NCBI RefSeq assembly: GCF_029867415.1
Contig: NC_081181.1
Coordinates: forward strand, 76,170,144-76,234,143
Direction: 5' to 3'
Source of the DNA: Vicia villosa
Lineage: Eukaryota > Streptophyta > Magnoliopsida > Fabales > Fabaceae
Length of the DNA: 64,000 nt
Shown: piece by piece, positions 33,435 through 45,495 of the stretch
Layout of the letters: every line of letters starts with the position of its first letter
Position numbering within the stretch: position 1 is the first letter of the stretch
The notes under the pieces: generated by a model
The model's input: only the letters and a program-made list of their open reading frames with translations
What the model was told of the DNA's origin: nothing
Database searches by the model: none
Position numbers and translations under genes: made by a program

Positions 33435-34580
33435 TGTTAGAACAAGATTTGTTCTGATCAATATTCTTAGTTTTGATGATAACAAGGATATGAATTTTGT
33501 GTGAGATAATGTGGTACTCTAATACATTGCAATTTCCCTTTCAGGAAATATATAAAGAGTATGCACAAATCAGCGATCAGAAGCTTTGTCTCAGAAGGTT
33601 CAGCATGCAACATCAGAACATGGTCTGGCAAGACATCAGAAGATGGTCACAATAGAATCAGAACATGGGTCTATGGAAGCATCAGAAGAATTTGAGATCA
33701 GAAGCAGAAGCACTGAAGTTCTCATGGTATCACGCTCAGAAGCACTTCAAGGTCAGAAGACAAGAAGATGCTTTGCACCAAGCTGTTTGACTCTGATGAT
33801 ATTCAAATATTTTATTCACAAACATCAGATCAGAAGAAAGTACAAGTGGCAGGCTACGCTGACTGACAAAAGGAACATTGGAAGCTATTAAAGGCAACGT
33901 CAGTAGACACAGCGTGAACAAGGCTCGAGGTAGTTGACAAAAGCGTGAAACATTAAATGCAATGCTGTACGGAACACGCAAAGCATTAAATGCACCCAAC
34001 GGTCATCTTCTCAAACGCCTATAACTATGAAGTTCTGATGAGAAGCAAGGTCAACCAATTCTGAACAAAATTATTCTGAAAGACTTGCTGAAACGCTGTT
34101 CAATTCAAAGCTCAAAAACTTCATCTTCATCAAAGCTCACTACATTGCTGTTGTAATATATTAGTGAGATTAAGCTTAAAAGTTAAGAGAAATATCACTG
34201 TTGTGATTATAGTTTTTCAGAAGTTGTTGTAATACTCTTAATTGATTACATTAAGTTGTAAGGAACTAGAGTGATCGTGTTGATCAGGAAACTCTAGAAA
34301 GTCTTAGAGGGTATCTAAGTAGTTGTTCCTGGAGTGATCAAGTTGTGATCAGAATACTCTAGAAGACTTAGTCGTGGGCTAAGTGGAAAACCATTGTAAT
34401 CCGTGCGATTAGTGGATTAAATCCTCAGGTGAGGTAAATCACTCCGTGGGGGTGGACTGGAGTAGTTTAGTTAACAAAGAACCAGGATAAAAATAATTGT
34501 GCAATTTATTTTTATCGCTCAAGTTTTTAAGACTACACTTATTCAAACCCCCCCCTTTCTAAGTGTTTTTCTATCCTTCA
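33435..34580 (+). repeat. 3' LTR of Copia-1
   Basis: Matches 25254-26398 with about 30 scattered substitutions and one extra C in a C run near 34550. Confidence 0.95.
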
Positions 34581-34585
34581 TTTCT
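34581..34585. repeat. Target site duplication of Copia-1, right copy
   Basis: TTTCT directly after the 3' LTR, matching 25249-25253. Confidence 0.9.
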
Positions 34586-35029
34586 TTGTTTATGTTTGTT
34601 TCATTCTATGTTATGGTGGGGGTTCTTGTGAAATAGGTGGGACCTAAGGTGTTTGATTGATTATGCTCGCAAAGATCATCGCGATCCTCTGCATACATAT
34701 CCCTTAGAGGGAATTAGAGCATCTGTAGCTCGGGGTCTATGGATGCTAAGGTTTGAGTGGTTTGAGGGAGAAGTTTTGCTCGCCAAGGATACGACCTTGT
34801 GCCTACGTATTCTCAAAGGGATGTTGAGAAAATCAGAGCAATCGTAGTTCCCACTTATGCTAGTGGAAGCAAAGGATAAGAAACAAATGTCATCTTAATG
34901 TTCGATGTATCTAATCTATATCATCGCATACATCTGTTTGATTTTGTTTGAAATCTTTTCATTATAAGCCCTGGGCTGTGCCACTTATGGCGCTTAGAAT
35001 GATAAAGATATTTTTTTGTTTAACAAGCC

Positions 35030-35205
35030 TTGTGGCAAAAACTTTCAATGAAGTCAGCCTTGTGACAAAAAGTTTTGATTAATCAGCCATCCTTGTGGCA
35101 AAAGTTTCGACGAAGCCAGCCTTGTGACGAAAACTTTGATTAATTAGTCAGTATGGTGGCAAAACGATTTGATTGATTAGCCAGCCTTGTGGCAAAAAAA
35201 GAAGT
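35030..35205. repeat. Short tandem repeat in Ogre-B LTR, unit about 30-37 bp
   Basis: Six imperfect copies of CAGCCTTGTGGCAAAA followed by CTTTGATTGATTA-like text. Confidence 0.8.
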
Positions 35206-35355
35206 TTGATTGATTGATTATTTATGATGATATATATGAGATACTCCTATCATAGAGATGAAAAATGTCTAATTTCCTAGGTTAGTTGATTTGGATATTG
35301 GGGATGCTTATAAGAAGCCCGTGGGTCCTTGTACGAAGCCCAAGATGAGGCTATC

Positions 35356-35460
35356 CGAGGGTCCTTGCATTGTAAGCCCAAGAGGAGGCTATGGGAGGGA
35401 CAATCGAGGGTCCTTGCATTGTAAGCCCAAGAGGAGGCTATGGGAGGGACAAGTCGTTTG
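35356..35460. repeat. Duplicated 49-bp module in Ogre-B LTR
   Basis: CGAGGGTCCTTGCATTGTAA and the following bases occur at 35356 and again at 35405. The module contains CTTG/CAAG arms, as in the Ogre-A hairpin modules. Confidence 0.85.
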
Positions 35461-35519
35461 TACAAAGCCCAAGAGGAGGCATGGGGAACCTAGTGTTGTA
35501 CTAAGTTGAACAAGCATAT

Positions 35520-35590
35520 ATAACATGAACAAACACATGAACAAGTATGAACAAACATGGACAAACATGAACAAGTATGAACAATTACAT
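35520..35590. repeat. ATGAACAA-type minisatellite in Ogre-B LTR
   Basis: About eight variants of ATGAACAA and ATGAACAAAC in 70 bases. Confidence 0.85.
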
Positions 35591-36544
35591 ATATATGTCA
35601 AGGTGTGTGTATATAATGGAGTTTATGAAGGAAATATACCTGTAAGCATGATCCATTTATATACACGGGGCTCGGGACTTATACTCGGAGAGAGGCCCAC
35701 TTGAGTTTATTCAAAGCTATGTAAACAAATATTTACAAAAGGGTTTGGGACTTATACCTATATGGAGGCCCATGGTATTTTTGGGAAGATTTAAAAAAAA
35801 CCTTCATTTTTGATTTGTTGTTCAAGGTTAAAAAACAAATTGATCGAGGTATGTACAAAAAGGTGTATGTACAATGAAATACCTAATTTCATGTAAGGGA
35901 ATGGGACATATACCTATGTGGAGGCCCATGTTTTATTTTATAAAACATGGTTGACTGTTTTATTATCAGACGCAAGGTTTCGTCGTTTGAAAACAGTTTG
36001 AAAGTTTGAAAGAAGTTTACTGTTTCAAAGAAAAAGGAAAGGGACTTACACTCTCTAATATTCGAGAGGCACATGTTTTGAAAATCAATTGATCAATCCA
36101 AAAAGATTTAATCAATAGTTTCTTTTGAAAAGAAAACCAAAAAGAAATGGTTTATCGTTTTGAAAATCTGTGATCGTTTGTTTTAAAACGGTTTGAATTT
36201 TGACAAAAGTCAACTTAATTAAGATAAAAATAACAAATTTCATGCTTAATTAAGACCTAAGTAATTAGGGTTTGATCACAAAATATTTACAAGTGATTAA
36301 GTTTGAAAATCAAATGAAAAAATAGTATTTAAAGTATTAAAAAACACTTAAAAACAAGTCATTTTAAACTTAATGAAAATGTATTAAATAAATATTTTTT
36401 TTGTGATTTTATTGTATATTCATAAAATATATATATTAAATATGAAGTGTTCAAAAAATGAAGTAAAAATAATTAATTTTGATTGGTGAAAATAATTGAA
36501 GAAGTTGTGAAGAAAATGAAGAAAAAATGTGCTAAAAAAAGAAG

Positions 36545-36625
36545 GTTTGGTCCCTAGGAGTGTTGAACTCGTGACCTTGAGGTTACCACTCAAAAACTTA
36601 GCCAACTGGACCACGCGCGTGGTCT
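36545..36625 (-). other. tRNA-like module in Ogre-B LTR
   Basis: On the minus strand, GGTCCAGTTGG (36612-36602, A-box-like) precedes GAGTTCAACA (36570-36561, B-box-like), with a GCGCG run before the A box. Position in the LTR matches the modules of Ogre-A and Ogre-C. It is more decayed than those. Confidence 0.5.
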
Positions 36626-37558
36626 GTTTAACATTTGCAACGAATAGATTATATTACAAACTCAATTTTCAAATTTCCTTCGCAAAAAATGGCGCCAAGA
36701 ACACACCCTAATTTGATTTTTGAAAATTCTGAAAACTGAACCAAATTGATCAAGTGAAGGGTCTATCTCACTCGTTTTTTCACGAGGATCATGACGGTGT
36801 CCTCATAATTCATTTATTTTTGCTCTAAGGTGATCAATTTTGTGATGAACACGAAGAACCCTAATTCTGAATTTGAACATGAAATCGTGTATGATTGATG
36901 AATTGTGAAATTGATTGAGGGCTATTGATCAGTGATAGTGCAGAAATAAGATGGCAACTCAATTTTTCATTTATGATGCATGTATATATGAGTTTGAAGT
37001 TCATGAGGCTTACCTTCAAAAACGGCCAAACTGGTGATTGAATTTTGAGTTGGAGGTGTTGCAAATGCTTTGTAATGATCTGGATAGCTTCAATGATGAT
37101 TATAGAACATGTCTGGATGCTTGGAGTGGACTGAATTCATCTGAGCATAGCCATGGGACCCGATCTGCAGAACTATGGAGTGAGGATCGAATTTGATGAT
37201 TTTGGTGTTTCAGATCATGTATGATGGTTGGAACAGTTCATATGAAGCATATGGATGATGTTTAGAAGGTTAGTTTGGACAGATATGGCTTGATATGAGA
37301 ATTGGCATGATAAGGTTCACCATATGCAAACATGGAGGTTGAAGAGTGATTCTGAGTTTTAGGTGTCTTTGGGGGGGGGGTGAGTGGATCAAACACATCC
37401 CATATGATGTTTATGAGATGTTAAAACCATCACTTTGGCCATAACTTCAAGGATTTGGAGGTTGAGTTTTCTACCTCTTTGAAACTCATGAAACTTGCAA
37501 CTTAAGAAAGAAGAGAGAAAACCTATGATTGTGAGGTTTTGGTGTGATTTGAACCTCG

Positions 37559-37567
37559 ATTTATAGG
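37559..37567 (-). promoter_or_regulatory. Possible TATA box, Ogre-B LTR
   Basis: CTATAAATC on the minus strand, at the place equivalent to the Ogre-A TATA box. Confidence 0.45.
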
Positions 37568-39158
37568 CCAAGGATTCTGAATGCAGAGCTTTGCAAGTTG
37601 ATCAAAGAATGGTGATTTGGCATTTGGAGATAAAATGGAATCTTTACATTAAATGCAAATGGTTAAAAGTGACTTAACCATGGTTAATCTTCCAAGCTTC
37701 TTATCCTCTTCCATTCTGATCTTCAAATCAGAAAATATCTCCCAATTATTGCATTGATGCATCATTACTTGCATTATAGGTCATATAGTATTGAAACTTA
37801 GTGAAAATGGTTTGAAATTTCATGTGAAAATGATCACTAAATGCATAATTCAAAGCCATAGCTATGCTCCATATTTTTTCATGCTCTTGGACATTTTGGA
37901 AAGCTCATGTTACACACTTCAAAACCCTAGTTGAAAGTTTCTTCAAGATCTTTAAGGAAATGAGTGAAAAAGATCCATGAACTTTGAAGAAAAAGAGGTT
38001 TTAAGTGAAAATTTCAAAAGATACCAACTTTGAAGCTCCATATCTCTTAAATGGTTGATCTTTTGGAAAATCATTTTATGTGACAAAGTTATTTATTGGA
38101 TCAAAATCTACAACTTTCATGTTGGAAGTTTTTTTCAGTTTGTAGGTGAAATTTTGAGTTATTCCCTTCCAAAGTTTGGAAAAATCATTGAAAAACACTT
38201 AGAAAATTTTCTAAGTATAAAAGTCAAACTTTTGACTTTTTGATTCTTGATTGATTTTCTTGATTTTTCTTGATCAAATGACTTCATATATCATATATTG
38301 ATGATTCAAAACTTCAAAAGTCATGGTTGACCAAAATTCCCCAAAAGTCAATGGTTATCTTGTATAGTTGACTTTTTCAGACGAATCGCGTTTCTGGAGA
38401 TTTCAAATGAACTAGGCTATCCTCACCAAATGAGTGGTATAAATGGATCACATTGAGTTATTGGAGGACCTTGAGCCATAGTTTAAGTTGTGGCATCATG
38501 TTCTGATTAAAAAGTCAGTTGTCCAAGTGAATTAGGTCAAAAACCCTAATTGTTGACCTGATGAAATTGATGACTGTGGGTCTTGAATTGAGATGTAATT
38601 TCCATTGGATATTATCATAGGGATCATTTAAAGATGATTAAAACCTTTGAGTGACTCCCTGGAGCTTTTTAGGGTTTCCCAAATGCGATCCCTGATTTCA
38701 GTCCCTGATAGTTCAAAACCCTAATCTGATGATTTGAAACTTCACTGTTCATTAATCCTTGTGTAGGAGATGTCTTGAGCCAATAGATTAGGTCAAAATG
38801 ATGTACTTGGGGTCCTGAGGTCATGTCCCAGGTCATTAAGTCAAATCCTGAGCAAAAGTCAAGAGTATGCTATCTTTAGTCAAAACCCTAATTTGGTTAA
38901 TTCAGAGCCTTTGAGCTTGTTGAAATGAATCTTTGAGAACCAAATGTTGATTGTTGATGAAGATGTTTCATTTGAGATGAAGGGAGAACAAAACCTTAAT
39001 TGATTGTCACTTGTACTGATGAGTGATTCCTTGATTAATCCCTGCTGAGTCACAAGTAGCAAACACAAGCTATGCAATTTGTTAGAGATGCAAATGATGC
39101 ATATGCAATGATATGAGGTGGTATCTTAGGTCAAAAATTGGGGTATGACAAATGTCCC

Positions 39159-39232
39159 TATTTAAGTTTCTTCAACCTGAGATATGAAGATTTGAAAATC
39201 TTCGTTTCGATAGGGTGGAAGAGACTTAAATA
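39159..39232 (-). other. 3' terminal hairpin of Ogre-B
   Basis: Nineteen-base arms (39159-39177 and 39214-39232) pair with one mismatch and one wobble. Inside is a perfect eight-base inverted repeat GAAGATTT/AAATCTTC (39186-39203). The place and design equal the Ogre-A hairpin at 8854-8926 but the inner arms have a different sequence. Confidence 0.7.
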
Positions 39233-39449
39233 TCAGAAGACGTGAATTTTGGACCTAAGATACCAAAATTGCGAATGATGCAAGGATACCTTTACCGAGG
39301 GGATATCAAGAACTGACTCCACTGGGGACAAGAGATCGGGAAGGATGTCTCAATCCGTTTTAGGAAGAGAATCTGTTTCTTTTTCCGGGAAAGCAAGTGT
39401 ATGCTTCACTGGGGAATGATAGCTTTGTAAGAAAAGCTTACCTATCGAC

Positions 39450-39700
39450 ATTACCGACTATCAGCATAGTGATAGACATGTTAATAATGCGAAGGTGAAA
39501 GGTATGAAACTGTATTACCGACTATCAGCATGGTGATAGACTTGACATGGTAAAAAGAGTTTCAAAGGTTCGGTTAATATTACCGACTATCAGCATGGCG
39601 ATAGAAATGTTAAATAATATAACCAGAACAAAAGGTTACCGACTACCAGCCTCTTGATAGCGGTTTTGAAGACACGACCAATTATCAGCTGAGTGATAAA
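39450..39700. repeat. Degenerate hairpin-bearing repeats, Ogre-B 3' UTR
   Basis: Five imperfect copies, spaced about 45-70 bases, of CCGA followed by CTATCA, a six-base loop and TGATAG. Copies near 39458, 39520 and 39585 keep CTATCA; the last (39682-39699) has TTATCA/TGATAA with the arms changed together. Confidence 0.7.
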
Positions 39701-41006
39701 ATGATCCTAGAGACTTTGCTAGGGAAATTACTGGATATTCAGCCTTGTGAACAGTAATAGGGCCCTGATTTTCACATGGTCTTCATGATTGATTTCCTAG
39801 AGAGGAAAAATCTTTTGAAAGAAACATAAACTGCTCAGATGACGAGGCTATTGTTTATGGTTCAAATTTTCACAACTCTATTTGGAGAATTGGAATTTGA
39901 ATTTCTGGTAAGGACGAGGTTCTAACCATGAATGAATTGGAAAGAAACAGTTAAACAAGACTTTGTTCCCATGAGGAATGAACTCGAATGGGGATTTTCT
40001 CCTTTGGTTTGAAAAGGAGAAGCTAAAGCAACCTTGTTCCACGAGGAATGAATATGTTCTTTTTGCTTATGGGTGACAATCTATTGGAGAGATGACACGC
40101 CCATACCTGTTTCTTTTCTTCTTTTTTTTTTTCTTTTCTTCTTTTCTTTGGGATAGATATATCCTGAACAAGTGATTTTGAAACAAACATTGAAAAATGC
40201 AAGAATGCATAAATGATGCAAATATGTATGAATGATGAATGTCATGAATGTAGCATGCATACTGACGATACTGACAGACAAAGAAGTGTATACTGTAGAT
40301 GGACCGACGTCGCAATACAACCAGATACTTGGCAAATGTTCTTCAACACGGTGTAGATAACACGGGTGATGAATGGTGTTGCGTGCTTTAAACTTCTCTG
40401 AGGAAGATAAGCATCTTTTCTTACTGTGATGGAAGAACTTCTTCATTGGGGATAAAAGAGCTTTTCCTGCCACAAAGGGGCGATTGGTTTAGGAATTCCT
40501 TCTTGTGATAAGAATACCGTTGTCTCATGATCTCTTTTATGGAAGAGAGCAACTCTCGAGGAGAACCCTTGTGTTCATCCTATGGAGACAGCTGTTCAAA
40601 GGAAAGTTTCGCTTTTATTTTGAAAAAGTGAAGTAAATTCATTTAAAACTTTTTTTTCTTTTTTCTTTCAAAAGTGAACAACACAATTAAAGCGTCATTT
40701 TGCAAGCTAAAAGAAATTAGAGATTGCAAATAAATGGGCACAAGGCTCAAATTTATTTAATGGGATGGAAATCAGCTAAAGCCGTGATTCCATGGAGTAT
40801 TTAAAAAAGTTGGAAATGGTAATTATGCGGAAAAGGCTACATTGAAAGCAATAACCACTATTCTCTCTAACAACTTTGAGTTCCAACTGCGCTTGTTGCT
40901 TCAGATTGGCGATGGTTTGATTGAAGATCCCTTGATGAAAAAGACTCCTTAGGTGACGAAGTATGGACTGATGCAGTTACTTTGTCATTATTCCTTAATT
41001 TTTGCC

Positions 41007-41152
41007 TAGATTGCCCTTTCAGGTTTTCAATCTACCAGGATGAATTTTTTCTGTTTAGTGTCTCTAATTTTTTCCTGGACCTTCCTTTCGGGTTTTCAGT
41101 CCACCGAGACGCTCATTTTTGCCTAAGTCGCCCTTTGCGGGTTTTCGACTTA
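41007..41152 (-). other. Three consecutive hairpins after the Ogre-B integrase
   Basis: Arms TAGATTG/CAATCTA (41007-41034), TGGAC/GTCCA (41086-41113) and TAAGTCG/CGACTTA (41124-41152) around CCCTTTCAGG- or CCCTTTGCGGG-like cores. Homologous to 11354-11502. Confidence 0.75.
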
Positions 41153-42088
41153 CCGAGCTGTTCTTTTGTCTTTTATAGACAAAGTATTTCTTGACTGCAT
41201 CAGCATTCACAGAATGTGGGAGTTCATCACCATCCATGGTTGCAAGAGTCATGGCGCCGCTAGAAAATGTTCTTTTGACAACATACGGGCCTTCGTAATT
41301 AGGAGACCATTTGCCCCTAGAATCTGGTTGAAAAGACAAGATCTTTTTAAGCACGAGGTCGCCTTCTCGAAACTCACGAGGTCGAACCTTTTTGTTGAAG
41401 GCTTGTTTCATCCTTGCTTGGTATAACTGTCCATGGCATAGAGCAGTCATACGTTTTTCTTCGATTAAGTTCAACTGATCGTATCTGCTTTGACACCATT
41501 CAGCCTCTAATAACTTAGTCTCCACGAGGACTCTCATTGATGGTATTTCAATTTCTACGGGGAGCACAACTTCCATGCCGTATACTTGAGAGAAGGGAGT
41601 TGCCCCTGTTGAAGTACGCACTGAAGTACGGTACCCATGTAAAGCAAATGGCAGCATTTCATACCATTATTTGTAAGTGACGACCATTTTTTGTACGATC
41701 TTCTTAATTTTCTTGTTAGCAGCTTCAATGGCGCCATTCATTTTTGGATTGTAAGGAGAAGAGTTATGATGCTTAATCTTGAATTCCTCACATAATTATT
41801 TCACCATCTTGTTGTTTAAGTTTGAACCATTGTCAGTAATGATCTTGCTGGGAATACCATATCGGAAAATGATGTTGTTCTTGATAAACCTCACAACCAC
41901 TTGTCTTGTAACATTGGCGTAAGATGCTGCTTCGACCCATTTGGTGAAGTAATCAATAGCCACTAAGATGAAACGATGACCGTTTGAAGCTTTTGGCTCG
42001 ATCATCCCAATCATGTCGATACCCCACATGGAGAAAGGCCACGGAGATGATAGAACGTTAAGTAGAGTCGGTGGCACATGGATCTTAT
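41064..42088 (-). pseudogene. Ogre-B integrase (truncated, two stop codons)
   Basis: C-terminal Ty3/gypsy integrase closely related to the Ogre-A product. Reading from 42088, it starts at IHVPPTLLNVLSSPWPFSMW, so the zinc-binding part is lost at the Ogre-C insertion. Catalytic D (WGIDMIG) and D (ITDNGSN) are present. In-frame TAA codons at 41796-41798 and 41667-41669 break the frame, with no frameshift between them. The chromodomain-like GPYVVKRTF module follows. The frame then runs past the usual end to 41064 through the hairpin region, so the normal stop has also been lost. Confidence 0.88.
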
Positions 42089-42619
42089 TGTGGTGGTCGT
42101 TTTCTTTACCTCCCCGTTTCACTTGGGAGGACGGCACGCTATACCCTTCACGCGAAATTTGGAAGGAGAATACGCCCGTGGTGGGATGAATTTTGTTTCA
42201 GTTCTTCCTACGATATCACACGAACTTTCTTATTTGTCCTACGAGTAGGAAAGGGGAAAAAAGATCTCAACTAAACCCTAGGAGTTTGCAAAGTGTGGGG
42301 ATTTCACCTAGACTAGAAATTCTGGAGTCCGGGGGGTCGGTTATACATAGGAAAGTGTTTAAACACCCTACGTATCTGTAGTACTCTACAGGAACCTTCT
42401 CTGTGTCATTGTGATTGTGTTTATTGCTAATGATTGGGAAAGTTTCTCCTTTGTATTAGGAGAAGGAAATGAATTGATTAAAGAAAGACAGACAGACAGA
42501 CAAACTGACTATTTTTGGTATTTTATTAGCTCGCTGAGATTCCTTGGGAACCTCATGCCTACATATCCCTAGTGGAAGTCAGAGCTTAATGTAGTTCGGG
42601 GAACTAACTAGGGAAATTA

Positions 42620-44250
42620 ATTATTTTTTGGTGCCTTGCTTGAAGCTCAAGGTTGAAGCTTGAATTAAATCTCTGTTTATAGTAAAGAGACATGAAATCA
42701 TCTTTACAGAGAGGTATTTGTACTATTCTACCACAAACATTTAAAGGAGTGACAGAATAACTGAATTCATTTCATTCAAGAGGAGGAACTTACTTGTGTA
42801 TGTGCAAGTATACTAGTCAAATGCCTCTTAAATGAAAGAAAAATGCTCATCCAAATTAGGGAAAGTTACCACATGTCTAGGTTTTACTGCCAGCTCATGC
42901 CTTTCAAAATCCTAAATGGGAGACTTGATTAAAATTGAAATGAAATGTAATGTTTGTTTGAATGTGGTAGAGTAGTAAAAATATCTCTCTATAGAGATAA
43001 GCTATGTCTATCTACTATATACAAGATTTGACTTTAGCTGGCTTGTATGAGGCCCAAGCTTGAGGCTTTTTGATTGATTTTATTGACTTATTGAAATGAT
43101 AACTCTACTGGGGAGAATTTAAACTAAGGAGTTTTTGGTGTTCTGTACAAAGCCCAGAATTGAGGCTGACTCTAATTGGAGAGTGTTTATTTGATGGATT
43201 TTATTTGGTGTTCTGTACAAAGCCCAGAATTGAGGCTGACTCTACTTAGGGAGACTCTATTTGTGTGCCTTGTACAAAGCCCAAGGTTGTGGCTAACTGC
43301 TGAGGATAACTGAATTTTTGAGACTATGAATGACTCTATTTTGGTGTGCCTTGTACAAAGCCCAAGGTCGTGGCTGACTCTAGCTAGGGAAAACATTATT
43401 TTCTGCCTTGTACAAAGCCCAAGGTTGTGGCAGACTCTTGACAGGGGAGTTTTATTGTTTGGTGCCTTGTATGAAGCCCAAGGTTGAGGCTAACTGTTTT
43501 TGTTGGTTTTGACTCTATTGAGGAAATTTTATTTATTAAAAGACTGTTTTTCTTTGGAAGCTAACCCTTTCCAGGGATTTTGACTCAGCTGGAGAAATTA
43601 TTTGGTAAAAGACTGACTTTATCATGTTTTTGGAGGCTGACCCTTTCCAGGGGTTTTGACTCTTTTGGGGAAATTATCTCCTAGGAGAATGAATCTTTAA
43701 TTATTTATTAATTGACTTTGGAGGCCAACCCTTTCCAGGGAAATTAATTAACATGAAGGAATGTGTGGAAGCTAACCCTTTCCAGGGATTTTTGTTGAAA
43801 TGATGGATTGATTTGGAGGCTAACCCTTTCCAGGGGTTTTTATTGAAATGATTGGCAGAAAGATTATCTAGTGGAGACTTCTTGTTTAAAGCCCAAGATG
43901 AAGGCTGACTCTTACTGAGGATAAGCAAATATGGATCCTAGACTCTGCTAAGGAAGATTGATGAAGATAAGGGTGACAGAGACTGTCCATGTCTCTCATT
44001 CCAAAAGGAGTACTCAATACAAAATTGAGACAAACTTAGCTTGTTTAAAGTCTGGTTTAAATTGGAAGAAACTCACCAGGGTAGGCTAAAAGGTGACTAA
44101 AGACCTGTTCCTATGTTTATAAGAAACCTGATGGGTCCTTGTATACAAGCTCAAGAGGAAGCTGGAAATGCTTTTAAGAAGCCTGTGGGTCTTTGTACAA
44201 AGCCCAAGAGGAGGCTAATCGAGGGTCCTTGTTATAGCACAAGAGAAAGC
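42620..44250 (-). repeat. LTR leader array of hairpin modules, Ogre-C
   Basis: Same modules as 3562-5170, with two TTCTG/CAGAA copies (about 43140 and 43213) instead of one, and five CCCTTTCCAGGG copies between 43565 and 43840. Copy number thus differs between related LTRs. Confidence 0.7.
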
Positions 44251-45344
44251 TATGTAGTTTTGAACTTATTTTGGCTCTAAGCAAATGGGTAAGAGGTTTC
44301 ACCGGGAATAATTCCTCTTTGGGTGGATGTGTCCTATTTTTTTTGGATTCTAAGGTTTTTGCCAAGATGTTTCACCGGGAATAATTCATCTTGGGGGTTT
44401 GAACTACAGATCTCTAATTAGGAAAGAGCCTTCACCGGGAAGACATTCTCAATCCTAGGCCATATTCCTATAATATATATATAGTTTAACTGTCCTAGGG
44501 TTTACACTCAAACGTAGTTCTAAACAAATATATGTACAGTTTATATTTGACAGTAATTTAAATAAAGACTGTAAATTGAAAGCTTGTAAAGCCTAACCTG
44601 GATGGAGTGGAGGCCTTTGAAGAAGTATATACAGAGCCTCAACAGTAATTGGTGGATAACAATTGAATATATATATGATAAACAGTTAATGGTTTTTGAA
44701 AACAGAAGAAGTGAAGATGGACAAAGGTCACATAGGTATCTGAAGAGTTTCACCGGGAATAATGCCCTTCAAATACCAGAAGAATGTTTTGAAAACAGAA
44801 AGAAGATTTTGTAAATACAGTTTTTGAAAACAAGCTAAGAAGAGAAGGTGTTTGGGACTTACACTCTATTAGAGGCCCGGTACTTTACAGTATTGGTGTA
44901 AAAGCAATTTGAAAATGATTTGGAATGATACAAGGTTTTGTTGTTTGAAAACCCTAATCATTTGATTTATTTGGAGATTGAAAACAGTTTTGAAAATTGA
45001 CAAAAATCAACTTAACTAAGGTAAAGATGAAGATCTATGCCTAATTAAGACCTAAACAATTAGGGTTTTATCATAAACTTTATTTACAAAATGATTAGGT
45101 TAAAACAAAGTGAATATATATTTAAAGTATTTAAGAAAACACTTAAAACATACTATTTTAAACCTAATAAAAATATATGAAATAAATAATATTTTTATGA
45201 TTTTTTTTATTATTCACAAAGTAGATATATTAAATGACAAGTGTGTGAAAAATGAAGTGAAAATAAATTAATTTGATAGGTTAAATAATTGGTTAAAGTT
45301 GTGAAGAAATTAAATGGGAAAAAGTGGTAAAAAATAGGGTTTTG

Positions 45345-45415
45345 TCACCAACCAGGTTTGAACCCACGCCCTTTGTATTACCAGCCCAAAACAACACCAC
45401 TGAGCCAACGCGCGC
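45345..45415 (-). other. tRNA-like module 1 in Ogre-C LTR
   Basis: On the minus strand TGGCTCAGTGG (45407-45397) precedes GGTTCAAACCT (45364-45354). This is the module shared with Ogre-A and Ogre-B. Confidence 0.6.
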
Positions 45416-45495
45416 TTGGTGTCATATGCATGATTCCATTGCAATTCATATATTACTCAAATGCATAGAAGCGAAAAAAAAGAAATAAAATCAAA

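Larger units (their letters stand above)
25254..34580 (+). mobile_element. Copia-1: nearly intact Ty1/copia element, Maximus/SIRE type
   Basis: A 9327-base element with LTRs of 1145 and 1146 bases (TGTTAGAACA to CCTTCA) and a 5-bp TTTCT duplication. Order is LTR, primer site, gag, protease, integrase, reverse transcriptase, RNase H, then 2 kb of non-coding sequence and the 3' LTR. Domain order protease-integrase-RT-RNase H defines Ty1/copia. The large gag, the long post-pol region and several AAAGGGGGAGA-like tracts before the 3' LTR fit the Sirevirus lineage. No envelope-like ORF is retained. By eye the LTRs differ at about 30 sites, so it is older than Ogre-A. Confidence 0.93.
34581..39150 (-). 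repeat. Ogre-B 3' LTR, right fragment
   Basis: Together with 24964-25253 this makes an LTR of about 4.86 kb. It holds several short tandem repeats (35030-35205, 35356-35460, 35520-35590), a tRNA-like module (36545-36625), a TATA-like word (37559-37567, minus) and a ten-G run (about 37371-37380). It ends TATGACA at 39150. No gene is supported. Confidence 0.85.
39151..41063 (-). other. 3' untranslated region of Ogre-B
   Basis: No supported ORF. In plus-strand order it holds a long hairpin next to the LTR (39159-39232), degenerate hairpin repeats (39450-39700), a polypyrimidine run of about 40 bases (40111-40151) and the first of three hairpins that continue past 41063 (41007-41152). The order of elements matches Ogre-A although the sequence is largely different. 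Confidence 0.75.
24964..42088 (-). mobile_element. Ogre-B: partial older Ogre-like element, with Copia-1 nested inside
   Basis: Minus-strand element seen from its 3' end: 3' LTR (24964-25253 and 34581-39150, split by Copia-1), 3' UTR (39151-41063) and the integrase end (41064-42088), cut at 42088 by Ogre-C. Its LTR start reads TGTCATACCCCAATTTTTGA in element sense. Layout and many LTR motifs match Ogre-A but the sequence is clearly diverged, so it is another subfamily. The rest of the element is missing, and no other part appears in the window. Confidence 0.85.

Noticed and set aside
40081..40473. 130-codon minus-strand ORF
   Set aside because: Located in the Ogre-B 3' UTR, includes a polypyrimidine-derived lysine run and has no domain.
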